From positions 1 to 64,000 of the forward strand of contig NZ_JAGQDE010000006.1 in assembly GCF_018069755.1 (NCBI RefSeq): a stretch of DNA of 64,000 nucleotides, in the 5' to 3' direction. The translations under genes were made by a program, and so were the position numbers. Positions 53,028 to 63,048 of the stretch are shown one piece after another; the first letter of the stretch is position 1, and every line of letters begins with the position of its first letter. The notes beneath the pieces are model-generated. The model ran no database searches, had not been told where the DNA came from, and saw only the letters and a list, made by a program, of their open reading frames with translations. Origin of the DNA: Ideonella aquatica. GTDB lineage: Bacteria > Pseudomonadota > Gammaproteobacteria > Burkholderiales > Burkholderiaceae_C.

Positions 53028-53897
53028 TCAGCGCGGCCCGGATGGTCGACGCACCAGGTTCAGCGCGTTGCCCGCCAGGATCAGGCCCACGCCCGCGGCC
53101 GTGAACAGGTCCAGCCGCTCCGCATAGACCAGCCAGCCCACCAGCGCGGTCAGCGGCACCCTCAGAAAATCCATCGGCACCACCACCGTGGCGTCGGCAT
53201 GGCGCATCGCCCGGGCAAAGCAGTAGTGCGAGTAGGTGCCGCAAAAGGCCACCACCACCACCCAGCCCCAGGTCGCGGCCGAGGGCCAGCGCCACACCCA
53301 CAGCGCCGGCAGCAGGCCGATCGCGCTTTGCACCACCAGCATCCAGAAGCTGATCGCCACCGCCTCGTCGGTGCGGGTCAGCGACTTCACCAGCACCACC
53401 GAGACCGCAAAACCCAGCGCCGACACCAGCGCGATCAGCTGCCCGGCATCCAGCGTGCCGCCCAGCGGCCGCACGATCACCGCCACGCCCACGAGGCCCA
53501 GCCCCACGGCCAGCCACTTCAGGGCGCTCATGCGCTCGCCCAGGAACAGCACGGCCAGCGCGGCCGACCAGATCGGCATCGTGAACTCGATCGCCACCAC
53601 CTGCGCCAGCGGGATCAGCGTCAGCGCCACGAACCAGCCGTACTGCGCGGCGTAATGCACCGCGTTGCGCCCCACATGCTGCGGCAGGCGCCGGGTCTGC
53701 ACCGCCGCCAGGCCGCCCGCGGCGCGCACCAGCGGCCACAGCATCACCATGCCCAGGGCCGAGCGCAGCAGCATGATCTGGAACACCGACAGCTCGCGCG
53801 AGGCCTCGCGGCCCGCCACCGCGATCACCACCATCAGCGTCAGCCAGCCGGCCATCCAGCCGGCGGCGCGCCCGACCGACGCCTCGGCGCTGGCCAT
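53028..53897 (-). CDS. DMT-superfamily (EamA) transporter
   Basis: This 289-residue inner-membrane protein has about ten helices and two EamA repeats. The first ends in VVAIEFTMPIWSAALAVLFLGERMSALKWLAVGLGLVGVAVIV, and the second in FLRVPLTALVGWLVYAERLDLFTAAGVGLILAGNAL. These are exporter-type repeats with the conserved Glu-Arg near the end of helix 4 and 9. The substrate is unknown; relatives export amino acids or metabolites. Its ATG overlaps the stop of the upstream FABP-like gene by one base, so the two are cotranscribed. Confidence 0.88.
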   Translation of the reverse strand: MASAEASVGRAAGWMAGWLTLMVVIAVAGREASRELSVFQIMLLRSALGMVMLWPLVRAAGGLAAVQTRRLPQHVGRNAVHYAAQYGWFVALTLIPLAQVVAIEFTMPIWSAALAVLFLGERMSALKWLAVGLGLVGVAVIVRPLGGTLDAGQLIALVSALGFAVSVVLVKSLTRTDEAVAISFWMLVVQSAIGLLPALWVWRWPSAATWGWVVVVAFCGTYSHYCFARAMRHADATVVVPMDFLRVPLTALVGWLVYAERLDLFTAAGVGLILAGNALNLVRRPSGPR

Positions 53898-54529
53898 CAG
53901 CCCCGCGCCAGCGGGTTGGGCGTGGGCTCGGCCACCTTGGTCAGCGTGCTGCGGTCGGTGTGGTGGAACAGCGCCACCTGGCCGCGGATCTTCAGCACCG
54001 TGTCCTCGTCGTAGGTCCAGCTGCCGTCGGCGTTGAAGGTCACCTGGATGCGAAAACTCACCGTCTTGAAGGCCGCATCCAGGAAGGGCGCCGAGCAGAT
54101 GCCGAAGGTGTCCAGGCCCTGGGTGGCGGTCAGCTCGAACTGGTCGGCGTCGGGCGCCGCCATGCCGCCGGCCAGCGCGGTCTGGCCGCGCGGGATGGTC
54201 AGCGTGTGCAGGATCTGGCCGGTGGCCGGCTCCCACAGCCAGTAGCCCACCTGGTCGTGGTAGGTCTTGATGTTGTCGGGCTTGGTGACGAACTGGTGGT
54301 AGCGCAGGCCGTACATCAGCTGCGGGCCGTTGGTGACAGGGTCGATCGGCTGCAGCTCGATGCGGTCGTGGAAGGCCTGCTTTTTCGGGCCCTCGGCCTT
54401 GGGTTTCACATCCAGCCCGCGCCGGCCCTCCCAGACGCCGGCCATGCGGGCCAGTGGGCCCAGATTCGCCAGCGTGTGGACGTCGATCGGGTTCGGCTCG
54501 GTGTAGATGTCGGCAGGAAGGTCACTCAT
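53897..54529 (-). CDS. FABP-like heme-binding beta-barrel protein (nitrobindin/THAP4-like)
   Basis: This 210-residue protein is built as a ten-stranded beta-barrel. It has LARMAGVWEGRRGLDV, which contains the GxW motif of the nitrobindin-like family, plus YHQFVTKPDNIKTYHDQVGYWLWEP and ILHTLTIPRGQTALAGG, as in DUF1794/FABP-type proteins. The His in these strands may bind heme or another hydrophobic ligand; members of this longer subgroup are uncharacterised. The start at 54529 is chosen over an ATG six codons upstream, but neither has a ribosome binding site. Confidence 0.75.
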   Translation of the reverse strand: MSDLPADIYTEPNPIDVHTLANLGPLARMAGVWEGRRGLDVKPKAEGPKKQAFHDRIELQPIDPVTNGPQLMYGLRYHQFVTKPDNIKTYHDQVGYWLWEPATGQILHTLTIPRGQTALAGGMAAPDADQFELTATQGLDTFGICSAPFLDAAFKTVSFRIQVTFNADGSWTYDEDTVLKIRGQVALFHHTDRSTLTKVAEPTPNPLARG

Positions 54530-54587
54530 CGCAGGTCGGCGGCTCATCAGGGGATGCGCCGACTGTAGACCAGCGCGTCGAAGCCGC

Positions 54588-57500
54588 TCAATGCCCGCCG
54601 GCCAGCAGCGCGGCGTTGCCCCCCGCCGCCGCGGTGTTGACCGTCAGCGTCTGCTCGGCGCAGAAGCGGTAGAGGTAGTGCGGGCCGCCCGCCTTGGGGC
54701 CGGTGCCCGACAGGCCCTCGCCGCCAAAGGGCTGCACGCCGACCACCGCGCCAATGGTGTTGCGGTTGACGTAGACGTTGCCGATGCGCGCCTGGTGCGC
54801 CAGGCGCTCGGCGCGGCTGTCGATGCGGGTCTGCAGGCCGAAGGTCAGGCCGTAGCCCAGCGCGTTGACCTGGCGCACCACGTCCTCGGGCGCGCCGCCC
54901 CAGCGCACCACGTGCAGCACCGGGCCGAAGATCTCGCTGCTCAGCTGGCCGATGTGCTGCAGCTCGAAGGCCACCGGCGTCTGCGTGTCGGGCAGGGCCT
55001 GCGGCGCCGGGGTCTCGGCGATCAGCCGGGCCTCGCCGCGCAGCCGCTGCACCTGGGCGGCGATGCCGGCGTGGGCCTCGGCGTCGATCAGCGGGCCGAC
55101 GTCGGTGTCCAGCCGCGCCGGGTCGCCCACGCGCAGCTCGCGCATCGCGCCGGCCAGCATCTCCAGCAGGCCATCGGCAATGCTTTCGTGCACGCACAGC
55201 AGGCGCAGCGCCGAGCAGCGCTGGCCGGCTGAGCGGAAGGCGCTCTGCACCACCGCATCCACCACCTGCTCGGGCAGCGCGGTGCTGTCCACCAGCATCG
55301 CGTTGAGACCGCCGGTCTCGGCGATCAGCGGCACGATGGGGCCGTCCTTGGCGGCCAGCGCGCGGTTGATGTGGCGCGCCACCGCGGTGGAGCCGGTGAA
55401 GCACACGCCGGCGGTGCGGGGGTCGGCCACCAGGGCGGCGCCCACGGTCTCGCCGGGGCCGTGCAGCAGCACCAGCGCATCGGCGGGCACGCCGGCCTCG
55501 TGCAGCAGGTCCACCATGCGCTGCGCCACGCCCGGCGTCTGCTCGGCCGGCTTGGCGGCCACGCTGTTGCCGGCCACCAGCGCCGCGACCACCTGGCCGG
55601 TAAAGATGGCCAGCGGGAAGTTCCAGGGGCTGATGCAGACGAAGACGCCGCGGCCGTGCAGGCGCAGCGTGTTGCGCTCGCCGGTGGGGCCGGGCAGCTC
55701 CTGCTCGGCCAGGCGCGTGCGCGCCTGCTGGGCGTAGTAGCGGCAGAAGTCCACCGCCTCGCGCACCTCGGCCACGCAGTCGCCCAGGGTCTTGCGCGCC
55801 TCCACCACCAGCAGGCCGCAGAACTCGGGCAGGCGGGCCTCCAGCGCGTCGGCGGCGCGCTCCAGCACCGCGGCGCGATCGGCCAGCGGGCGGTCGTTCC
55901 AGCCGTCGAAGCCCGCGTGCAGCGTGGCCATCGCGGCGCTCACCGCGGCCGCATCGGCCAGCGGCACCGCCGGCACCTGGGCCAGCGCGATCGCGGCTTC
56001 CAGCGGCGCGCGCTGGGCGAGACAGGTGATGTCGACCCCGGCCGAATTGCGGCGCGCCGTGCCAAACAGGTCCAGCGGCAGCGTCAGGCCCTCGGCCTGC
56101 TCGCCCGCATGGGCCAGCGCCAGCGGCGAGGCCAGCAGCTCCTCGGGCAGCACCCGCGGGTCGGCCAGTTGGTGGACGAAGGACGAGTTGGCGCCGTTCT
56201 CCAGCAGCCGGCGCACCAGGTAGGCCAGCAGGTCGCGGTGCTCGCCCACGGGGGCGTAGACGCGCAGCGCGCCAATGCCGTCCTTCAGCACCTCGCGGTA
56301 GACGCCATCCCCCATGCCGTGCAGGCGCTGCATCTCGTAGTGGGTGTCGGGCAGCGCGCCCAGGCCATGGGCCAGGCGGTCGATCGCGCCGATCGTGCCG
56401 GCGTTGTGGGTGGCGAACTGCGGGTACAGCACGTCGCGCGCCTCGAGCAGGGCCTTGGCACAGGCCAGGTAGGACACATCGGTGTGGGCCTTGCGGGTGT
56501 AGACCGGGTAGCCGGCCAGGCCCAGCTCCTGGGCGCGCTTGACCTCGCCATCCCAGTAGGCGCCCTTGACCAGGCGCACCATGAAGCGCAGGTTCAGCGT
56601 GCGGGCGATGCGGGCCACCTCCTCCACCACGCCCAGCGCGCGCGTCTGGTAGGCCTGCACCGCCAGGCCGAAGCCGATCCAGCGCGGGTACTGCTCGGCG
56701 ATGCGCCGGGCCAGCGCCTCGAAGACATCCAGCGACAGCTCCAGCCGGTCGACTTCTTCGGCGTCGATCGTGAGGTTCAGGTTGGCCTCGGCCGCCAACG
56801 CCACCAGCTGCCACACCCGCGGCAGCAGCTCGGCCTGCACGCGCTCACGCTGCAGCTCTTCGTAGCGCGAGAACAGCGCCGAGAGCTTGATCGAGATGCC
56901 ATCGGCCCCGGTGGGCCCGTCCTGCAGCGCCGAGCGGCCGCTGGCCGAGGCGGCGATCGCGCGGATCGCCCCGGCGTAGGCGGCCAGGTAGCGCTCGGCG
57001 TCGTGCTCGGTGCGGGCGCCCTCGCCCAGCATGTCGTAGGAAAAGCGCAGGCGCGGCTGGGCGCGGCGCTGGCTGTCGGCCTCGCCCATCGCCTCGTCGA
57101 TGGTGCGGCCCAGCACGAACTGCCGGCCCAGCAGCTGGATGGCGCGCAGCGTGGCCGCCACCACGGTGCGCGCGCCCAGGCGCTGCATCAGGCCGGGCTC
57201 GCTGCCGGCGGCGTCGGGCAGGAAGCTCTTGCTCATCGCGATCGCCGTGGCCGACAGGCGCGCCAGCAGGCCCTGCGAGCCGTCGTGGGCGTCAAAGTCG
57301 GCGCGGCCGAGCTGGTCGGCGGTCAGCGCGATCGCGGTTTCCACATCGGGCACGCGCAGCAGCGCCTCGGCCAGACGCATCAGGGCCAGGCCCTCGGCGC
57401 TGCTGATCGGGTACTCCTTGAGCAGCGACTCCATCGCCCAGAACGGCGCCGGGTGCTCGCGCACCGCCTGCACCCAGGGCCGGGCGCGCTGCACCACGGC

Positions 57501-57626
57501 CGACCAGTCGAAGCCGCGACCCAGGCGCTCGCGGCAACCGGCCAGGGCCTGGGCCTCGGGGCGGTACGGAAACGGCAGCCGGGCATGCGGCGGGTGGGGC
57601 AGGGTCAGCGGGGCGGGGTGGTTCAT
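54588..57626 (-). CDS. putA: Bifunctional proline dehydrogenase/P5C dehydrogenase PutA
   Basis: This 1012-residue enzyme oxidises proline to glutamate. The proline dehydrogenase barrel (about 130-430) contains GISIKLSALFSRYEELQRERV, LNLTIDAEEVDRLELSLDVF and FMVRLVKGAYWDGEVKRAQ. The P5C dehydrogenase part (about 530-1000) has the catalytic Glu in AETGGLNAMLVDS and the Cys in SAGQRCSALR. The N-terminal ribbon-helix-helix domain of E. coli PutA is absent, so it cannot repress its own gene. Regulation is instead likely by the divergent Lrp-type gene. The start at 57626 fits family N-termini. Confidence 0.93.
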   Translation of the reverse strand: MNHPAPLTLPHPPHARLPFPYRPEAQALAGCRERLGRGFDWSAVVQRARPWVQAVREHPAPFWAMESLLKEYPISSAEGLALMRLAEALLRVPDVETAIALTADQLGRADFDAHDGSQGLLARLSATAIAMSKSFLPDAAGSEPGLMQRLGARTVVAATLRAIQLLGRQFVLGRTIDEAMGEADSQRRAQPRLRFSYDMLGEGARTEHDAERYLAAYAGAIRAIAASASGRSALQDGPTGADGISIKLSALFSRYEELQRERVQAELLPRVWQLVALAAEANLNLTIDAEEVDRLELSLDVFEALARRIAEQYPRWIGFGLAVQAYQTRALGVVEEVARIARTLNLRFMVRLVKGAYWDGEVKRAQELGLAGYPVYTRKAHTDVSYLACAKALLEARDVLYPQFATHNAGTIGAIDRLAHGLGALPDTHYEMQRLHGMGDGVYREVLKDGIGALRVYAPVGEHRDLLAYLVRRLLENGANSSFVHQLADPRVLPEELLASPLALAHAGEQAEGLTLPLDLFGTARRNSAGVDITCLAQRAPLEAAIALAQVPAVPLADAAAVSAAMATLHAGFDGWNDRPLADRAAVLERAADALEARLPEFCGLLVVEARKTLGDCVAEVREAVDFCRYYAQQARTRLAEQELPGPTGERNTLRLHGRGVFVCISPWNFPLAIFTGQVVAALVAGNSVAAKPAEQTPGVAQRMVDLLHEAGVPADALVLLHGPGETVGAALVADPRTAGVCFTGSTAVARHINRALAAKDGPIVPLIAETGGLNAMLVDSTALPEQVVDAVVQSAFRSAGQRCSALRLLCVHESIADGLLEMLAGAMRELRVGDPARLDTDVGPLIDAEAHAGIAAQVQRLRGEARLIAETPAPQALPDTQTPVAFELQHIGQLSSEIFGPVLHVVRWGGAPEDVVRQVNALGYGLTFGLQTRIDSRAERLAHQARIGNVYVNRNTIGAVVGVQPFGGEGLSGTGPKAGGPHYLYRFCAEQTLTVNTAAAGGNAALLAGGH

Positions 57627-57686
57627 GGCGGCGATGGCAGGGTTAGAACTACTGCGAAGATGCGCAGCGTATGGCGACAATGCCTG

Positions 57687-57705
57687 CGAAAGATTCGGAG
57701 TTTCG
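57687..57705. promoter_or_regulatory. Inverted repeat CGAAA-N9-TTTCG in the putA/lrp intergenic region
   Basis: CGAAA (57687-57691) and TTTCG (57701-57705) form a palindrome midway between divergent putA and the Lrp-type regulator. It is a candidate operator, and the surrounding 100 bp are less GC-rich than the genes. Confidence 0.45.
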
Positions 57706-57730
57706 TAGTCGACACGGAGTTTTTCCCCGC

Positions 57731-58225
57731 ATGAAGCCGACGCCCGACCCCGCCCCCACCGCTGAGCGCAGCCTCGACAAGATCGATCTGCGCATCCTGC
57801 GGGTGCTGCAGGCCGATGGCCGCATCAGCAACCTCAAGCTGGCCGAGGAGGTGCATCTGTCGCCCACCGCCGTGCTGGAGCGGGTCAAGCGGCTCACCCG
57901 CGACAACTACATCCTGGGCTACGAGACGCGGCTGAACCCCGCCAAGCTGGGCGCCGGCCTGATGGTCTTTGTCGAGGTGCTGCTCGACCGCACGGTGCAC
58001 GACGTGATGGACAGTTTCCGCGCCGCGGTGCAGGTGCGCCAGGAAATCCTGGAGTGCCACCTGGTGGCCGGCGGATTCGACTACCTGCTGAAGACGCGGG
58101 TCTCCGACATGGCCGCCTACCGCAGTTTTGTGGGCGACGTGATCTGGTCGCTGCCCGGCGTGCGCGAAACCCGCACCTATGCGGTGATGGAAGAGGTCAA
58201 AAACACCACCGCACTGAGTTTCTGA
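57731..58225 (+). CDS. Lrp/AsnC-family regulator, probable proline-responsive PutR
   Basis: This 164-residue regulator has an N-terminal winged helix-turn-helix (DKIDLRILRVLQADGRISNLKLAEEVHLSPTAVLERVKRL). Its C-terminal RAM/AsnC ligand-binding domain has VFVEVLLDRTVHDVMDSFR, ILECHLVAGGFDYLLKTRV and LPGVRETRTYAVMEEVK, and the whole belongs to the BkdR/PutR subgroup. Divergent from putA across 104 bp, so it most likely activates putA with proline. The start at 57731 is used because the upstream extension runs into the putA promoter. Confidence 0.9.
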   Translation: MKPTPDPAPTAERSLDKIDLRILRVLQADGRISNLKLAEEVHLSPTAVLERVKRLTRDNYILGYETRLNPAKLGAGLMVFVEVLLDRTVHDVMDSFRAAVQVRQEILECHLVAGGFDYLLKTRVSDMAAYRSFVGDVIWSLPGVRETRTYAVMEEVKNTTALSF

Positions 58226-58342
58226 CGCCTGCGCGGCACTTCAAGTTAGGGGGGTGACCCGCCCGAATCTCCCCCCAGCGGGTGATGGGTCGACCGCGGC
58301 ACAGCGCTGAAGATGGCGGCACCCACCGCGAGGAGAGCCGCC

Positions 58343-58519
58343 ATGACCCCGCCGCCCGCCATCGACACCCCGCCCACCGACATCCCCTCGGCCACGCTGC
58401 CCGGCCTGGGCGACTGGCAGGGCTCCAGCCAAGACCTGCGCGCGGGCCTGTTCCTGCAGGAACTGCATGAGTTCCCGCTGTCCTTCATCAGCCTGGAGCC
58501 CTCTGGCGCGCCTCACTGA
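58343..58519 (+). CDS. Small hypothetical protein, 58 residues
   Basis: A 58-residue reading frame with a good ribosome binding site (GAGGAG, 6-7 bases before the ATG). The first half is Pro/Thr-rich (ATLPGLGDWQGSSQD), the second a helix with QELHEFPLSFISLEPSG. No family is known. Its last 7 bp overlap the yggS stop on the opposite strand. Coding status rests on the ribosome binding site and codon pattern only. Confidence 0.45.
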   Translation: MTPPPAIDTPPTDIPSATLPGLGDWQGSSQDLRAGLFLQELHEFPLSFISLEPSGAPH

Positions 58520-59220
58520 GCCGGGCCAGGCCGCGCGCGTGCGCCGAAGATCGCGGTGCCAATGCGCACCACCGTGGCACCCTCCAGCACCGCCGCCTCC
58601 AGGTCCGCGCTCATGCCCATCGACAGTGTGTCCAAGGCCAGCCCCTGGGCCTGCAGCCGATGGAACAAGTCCCGCAGCCGGGCGTGCGGGGCACGCTGGC
58701 GCACCGGGTCATCCTCGGGCTCAGGGATCGCCATCAGGCCGCGCAGACGCAGCCGGGGCAGCGCGGCCACGGCGCGGGCCAGTGCGGGCAGCTCGTCGGG
58801 CGCCACGCCGCTCTTGCTGGCCTCGCCGCTCACATTGACCTGCAGGCACAGATTCAGCGGCGGCAGGTGGGCCGGGCGTTGTTCGGACAGGCGCTGGGCA
58901 ATCTTCAGGCGGTCCACCGAATGCACCCAGTCCACCGCCTCGGCCACCGGGCGCGTCTTGTTGGACTGCAACGGGCCGATCAGGTGCCACTGCAGCTCGG
59001 CGCGCCGGTCGGCCAGCGCGGCGATCTTGTCCAGCGCCTCCTGCACGTAGTTCTCGCCAAACGCGTGCTGGCCGGCGTCCAGGGCCGCACGCACCGCCTC
59101 GGCCGGGCAGGTCTTGCTGACCGCCAGCAGGCTCACCGCGCCAGGCGGCCGTCCGGCCGCCGCGCACGCCGCCTCGATCCGGGTGCGCACCTGTAGTATG
59201 TTCTCGGAGATACTGGGCAT
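58513..59220 (-). CDS. yggS: YggS-family PLP homeostasis protein
   Basis: This 235-residue protein is a pyridoxal-phosphate-binding alanine-racemase-like barrel without known enzymatic turnover. It has VSLLAVSKTCPAEAVRAALDAGQHAFGENYVQEAL, where the Lys binds PLP, plus LQWHLIGPLQSNKTR, VNVSGEASKSGVAPDEL and LSMGMSADLEAAVLEGATVVRIGTAIFG, all hallmarks of YggS/PROSC. It buffers free PLP. The start at 59220 matches the family; it is divergent from pilT across 47 bp, the usual arrangement. Confidence 0.94.
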   Translation of the reverse strand: MPSISENILQVRTRIEAACAAAGRPPGAVSLLAVSKTCPAEAVRAALDAGQHAFGENYVQEALDKIAALADRRAELQWHLIGPLQSNKTRPVAEAVDWVHSVDRLKIAQRLSEQRPAHLPPLNLCLQVNVSGEASKSGVAPDELPALARAVAALPRLRLRGLMAIPEPEDDPVRQRAPHARLRDLFHRLQAQGLALDTLSMGMSADLEAAVLEGATVVRIGTAIFGARARPGPAQ

Positions 59221-59267
59221 CACCCCACAGAGCATAAGCCACCGGCCCCCACCGGGCCCACCGCACC

Positions 59268-60311
<1,044 letters not shown>

Positions 60312-60317
60312 CCCACC

Positions 60318-60965
60318 GTGCTCGACTCCCTCAAGCGACTCTTCGGCCGATCGTCCGCGCCCGCGGCCGCCCGCCCGGATGACCAGGGCTTCTACGCCAC
60401 CCAGTTCGTCGAGCGCCACGCCGACACCCAGCTCTACGTCCACTGGGCGCAGCGCGCCCCCGACCTGAAGGCCGAGCCCTACGACGCTGCGCTGGGCGTG
60501 CTGGCCCTGGTGCGCCTGCTGGGCGCCGACCGCCAGCTGGCCGACCTGGGCACCGAGCAGCTGTCGGTGATGGGCGGCTACCTCGACTATGTGCAGGTCG
60601 AGTCAGGCAAGCTGATCATCGGCCAGGAGGAGCAGGGCGACTTCATGATGGTCGTGCTGCACGGCATGCTGGTCGAGACCCGGCTACAGCCCTCGGGCGA
60701 ACGCATCCGCCTGGGCGAGGCCCGCGCTGGCGACCTGCTGGGCGAGTTCAGTGCGCTCGACAGCGAGACCCGCGTCTCCTCGTGGACCGCCGCCTCGCCG
60801 GTGACGCTGGCGGTGATCAGCGCGTCCACGCTGGAGCGCATGACCCAGGATGACCCGCGCCTGGCCGCTGCCCTGCTGACCTGGCTGGGCAAGCGCGTCT
60901 CGCGCCGCCTGCGCCAGGCCAACGCCCGCCTGGGCGCCCAACTCACCCGCGGCACCGCGGACTGA
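60318..60965 (+). CDS. Cyclic-nucleotide-binding domain protein between pilT and pilU
   Basis: A 215-residue protein starting at GTG 60318, six bases after the pilT stop. The N-terminal 75 residues are of unknown type. The rest is a cNMP-binding barrel: YVQVESGKLIIGQEEQGDFMMVVLHGMLVETRL, RLGEARAGDLLGEFSALDSETRVSSWTAAS, matching the phosphate-binding cassette (GExSALDxxxR pattern), followed by a short helical end. It has no DNA-binding domain. Its position suggests it links cAMP or a related nucleotide to pilus retraction. In other betaproteobacteria, genes with this domain occur in the same place. Confidence 0.85.
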   Translation: MLDSLKRLFGRSSAPAAARPDDQGFYATQFVERHADTQLYVHWAQRAPDLKAEPYDAALGVLALVRLLGADRQLADLGTEQLSVMGGYLDYVQVESGKLIIGQEEQGDFMMVVLHGMLVETRLQPSGERIRLGEARAGDLLGEFSALDSETRVSSWTAASPVTLAVISASTLERMTQDDPRLAAALLTWLGKRVSRRLRQANARLGAQLTRGTAD

Positions 60966-60986
60966 GCCCCTTTCACGGAGACTGCC

Positions 60987-62123
60987 ATGGAACGCGACCA
61001 GGCCTCGAAATTCATCAACGACCTGCTGCGCCTGCTGGTCACCCGCAACGGCTCGGACCTGTTCCTGACCGCCGATTTCCCGCCCGCGATCAAGGTGGAC
61101 GGCAAGGTGGCCAAGGTCTCGCCGCAGCCGCTCACCGGCTCGCACACGGTGGCGCTGGCGCGGGCCATCATGAACGACAAGCAGGCGGCCGATTTCGAGC
61201 GCACCAAGGAGTGCAACTTCGCGATCTCGCCGCAGGGCATCGGGCGCTTCCGCGTCAGCACCTTCATGCAGCAGGGCCATGTGGGCATGGTGCTGCGCAC
61301 GATTCCCGCGCACATCCCCACGGTGGACGAGCTGGGCCTGCCCAAGATCCTCAAGGACATCGGCATGACCAAGCGCGGCCTGGTGATCCTGGTCGGCGGC
61401 ACCGGCTCGGGCAAGAGCACCTCGCTGGCGGCGATGATCGACTGGCGCAACGAGAACGCCCATGACCACATCATCACGGTGGAAGACCCGGTGGAGTTCG
61501 TGCACCCGCACAAGAACTGCATCGTCACCCAGCGCGAGATCGGCATCGACACCGACGACTGGGACGTGGCGCTGAAGAACTCGCTGCGCCAGGCACCGGA
61601 TGTGATCCTGATGGGCGAGATCCGCGACCGCAAGACCATGGAGCTGGCGATCGCCTTCGCCGAGACCGGGCACCTGTGCATGGCCACGCTGCACGCCAAC
61701 AGCGCCAACCAGGCCCTGGACCGGATCATCAACTTCTTCCCCGAGGAGCGCCGCGACCAGCTGCTGATGGACGTGTCGCTGAACCTCAAGGGCCTGGTCT
61801 CGCAGCGCCTGATCCCGCGCCAGGAAGGCAAGGGCCGCATCGCCGCGGTCGAGATCATGCTCAACACGCCACTGATGGCCGACCTGATCTTCAAGGGCCA
61901 GGTGGGCGAGATCAAGGAGCTGATGAAGCGCTCGCGCGAGCACGGCATGCAGACCTTCGACCAGGCGCTGTTCGATCTCTACGAGTCGCACGCGATCAGC
62001 TACGAAGACGCGCTGCGCAATGCCGACTCGGTGAACGACCTGCGCCTGCAGATCAAGCTCGACAGCAAGCGCGCCCGCGTGACCGACCTGGCGGCCGGCA
62101 CCGAACACCTGCAGATCATCTGA
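60987..62123 (+). CDS. pilU: Type IV pilus accessory retraction ATPase PilU
   Basis: This 378-residue PilT paralogue works with PilT. It has LVGGTGSGKSTSLAAMID, VEDPVEFVHPHKNCIV, the Walker B MGEIRDRKTMELAIAFAETGHLC, ATLHANSANQALDRIINFFPEERRDQLLMD, and the PilU-specific region MNTPLMADLIFKGQVGEIKELM (here LNTPLMADLIFKG). The ATG follows ACGGAGA. It is the last gene of the pilus operon; the oxidoreductase follows after 13 bp. Confidence 0.95.
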   Translation: MERDQASKFINDLLRLLVTRNGSDLFLTADFPPAIKVDGKVAKVSPQPLTGSHTVALARAIMNDKQAADFERTKECNFAISPQGIGRFRVSTFMQQGHVGMVLRTIPAHIPTVDELGLPKILKDIGMTKRGLVILVGGTGSGKSTSLAAMIDWRNENAHDHIITVEDPVEFVHPHKNCIVTQREIGIDTDDWDVALKNSLRQAPDVILMGEIRDRKTMELAIAFAETGHLCMATLHANSANQALDRIINFFPEERRDQLLMDVSLNLKGLVSQRLIPRQEGKGRIAAVEIMLNTPLMADLIFKGQVGEIKELMKRSREHGMQTFDQALFDLYESHAISYEDALRNADSVNDLRLQIKLDSKRARVTDLAAGTEHLQII

Positions 62124-62136
62124 CCCGTCCACCGCC

Positions 62137-63027
62137 ATGAGCAAGACCTACGACCCCGTGGCGCCGCACACCGTGGCCTTCATCGGCCTGGGCGTGATGG
62201 GCGCCCCGATGGCTGGCCACCTGCAACGCGCCGGCCACCGCGTCAGCGTCTACAACCGCACCAGCAGCAAGGCCCAGGCCTGGGCCGCCGAACACGGCGG
62301 CCGCTGGGCGCCCACGCCGCGCGAGGCGGCCCAGGGCGCGCAGATCGTCTTTGCCTGCGTCGGCAACGACAACGATCTGCGCTCGGTGGTGCTGGGCCCT
62401 GATGGCGCCTTCGCCGGCATGGCGCCGGGGGCCATCTTCGTTGACCACACCACCGCCTCGGCCGAAGTCGCGCGCGAGCTGCACGCGGCCGCGCAAAAGC
62501 GCGACCTGCACTTCATTGATGCCCCGGTCTCCGGCGGCCAGGCCGGTGCGGTCAATGGCGTGCTCACCGTGATGTGCGGCGGCGACGCCGCGCCCTTCGA
62601 TCAGATCCGGCCGGTGGCCATGGCCTTTGCCAAGGCGGTCACGCGGGTGGGCGAGAGCGGCGCGGGTCAGCTGGCCAAGATGGTCAACCAGATCTGCATC
62701 GCCGGGCTGGTCCAGGGCCTGGCCGAGGCCATTGCCTTTGGCCAGAAGGCCGGCCTGGACATGAAGCAGGTGCTCGAGGTGATCGGCAAGGGCGCCGCGC
62801 AGAGCTGGCAGATGGACAACCGCGGCAAGACCATGGTCGACGACCAGTTCGACTTCGGCTTTGCCGTCGACTGGATGCGCAAGGACCTGGGCCTGGTGCT
62901 GGACGAAGGCCGGCGCAATGGCGCCAAGCTGCCGGTGACCGCGCTGGTCGACCAGTTCTACGCCGACATCCAGGGCCAGGGCGGTCGCCGCTGGGACACC
63001 TCCAGCCTGATCCGCCGCCTGCGCTGA
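62137..63027 (+). CDS. Beta-hydroxyacid dehydrogenase (3-hydroxyisobutyrate dehydrogenase family)
   Basis: This 296-residue NAD(P)-dependent enzyme has a Rossmann start VAFIGLGVMGAPMAGHLQRAGH and the substrate motif FIDAPVSGGQAGAVNGVLTVMCGG. The catalytic Lys lies in GQLAKMVNQICIAGLVQGLAEAI, and the C-terminal helices GFAVDWMRKDLGLVLDEGRR end the protein. The order and length match MmsB/GarR/GlxR; substrates could be 3-hydroxyisobutyrate or tartronate semialdehyde. It follows pilU by 13 bp but has no functional link to pili. Confidence 0.9.
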   Translation: MSKTYDPVAPHTVAFIGLGVMGAPMAGHLQRAGHRVSVYNRTSSKAQAWAAEHGGRWAPTPREAAQGAQIVFACVGNDNDLRSVVLGPDGAFAGMAPGAIFVDHTTASAEVARELHAAAQKRDLHFIDAPVSGGQAGAVNGVLTVMCGGDAAPFDQIRPVAMAFAKAVTRVGESGAGQLAKMVNQICIAGLVQGLAEAIAFGQKAGLDMKQVLEVIGKGAAQSWQMDNRGKTMVDDQFDFGFAVDWMRKDLGLVLDEGRRNGAKLPVTALVDQFYADIQGQGGRRWDTSSLIRRLR

Positions 63028-63048
63028 GGCCCGCCTGGCGGGCGCGGC

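Noticed and set aside
52879-53127. 82-codon frame over the tRNA-Arg
   Set aside because: It contains the translation of a tRNA (PVAQWIEYWPPKPGVAGSIP), a known false call.
54547-56814. 755-codon frame inside putA on the same strand
   Set aside because: Arg/Gly/Ala-rich shadow frame of putA without domain motifs; putA motifs lie continuously in the other frame.
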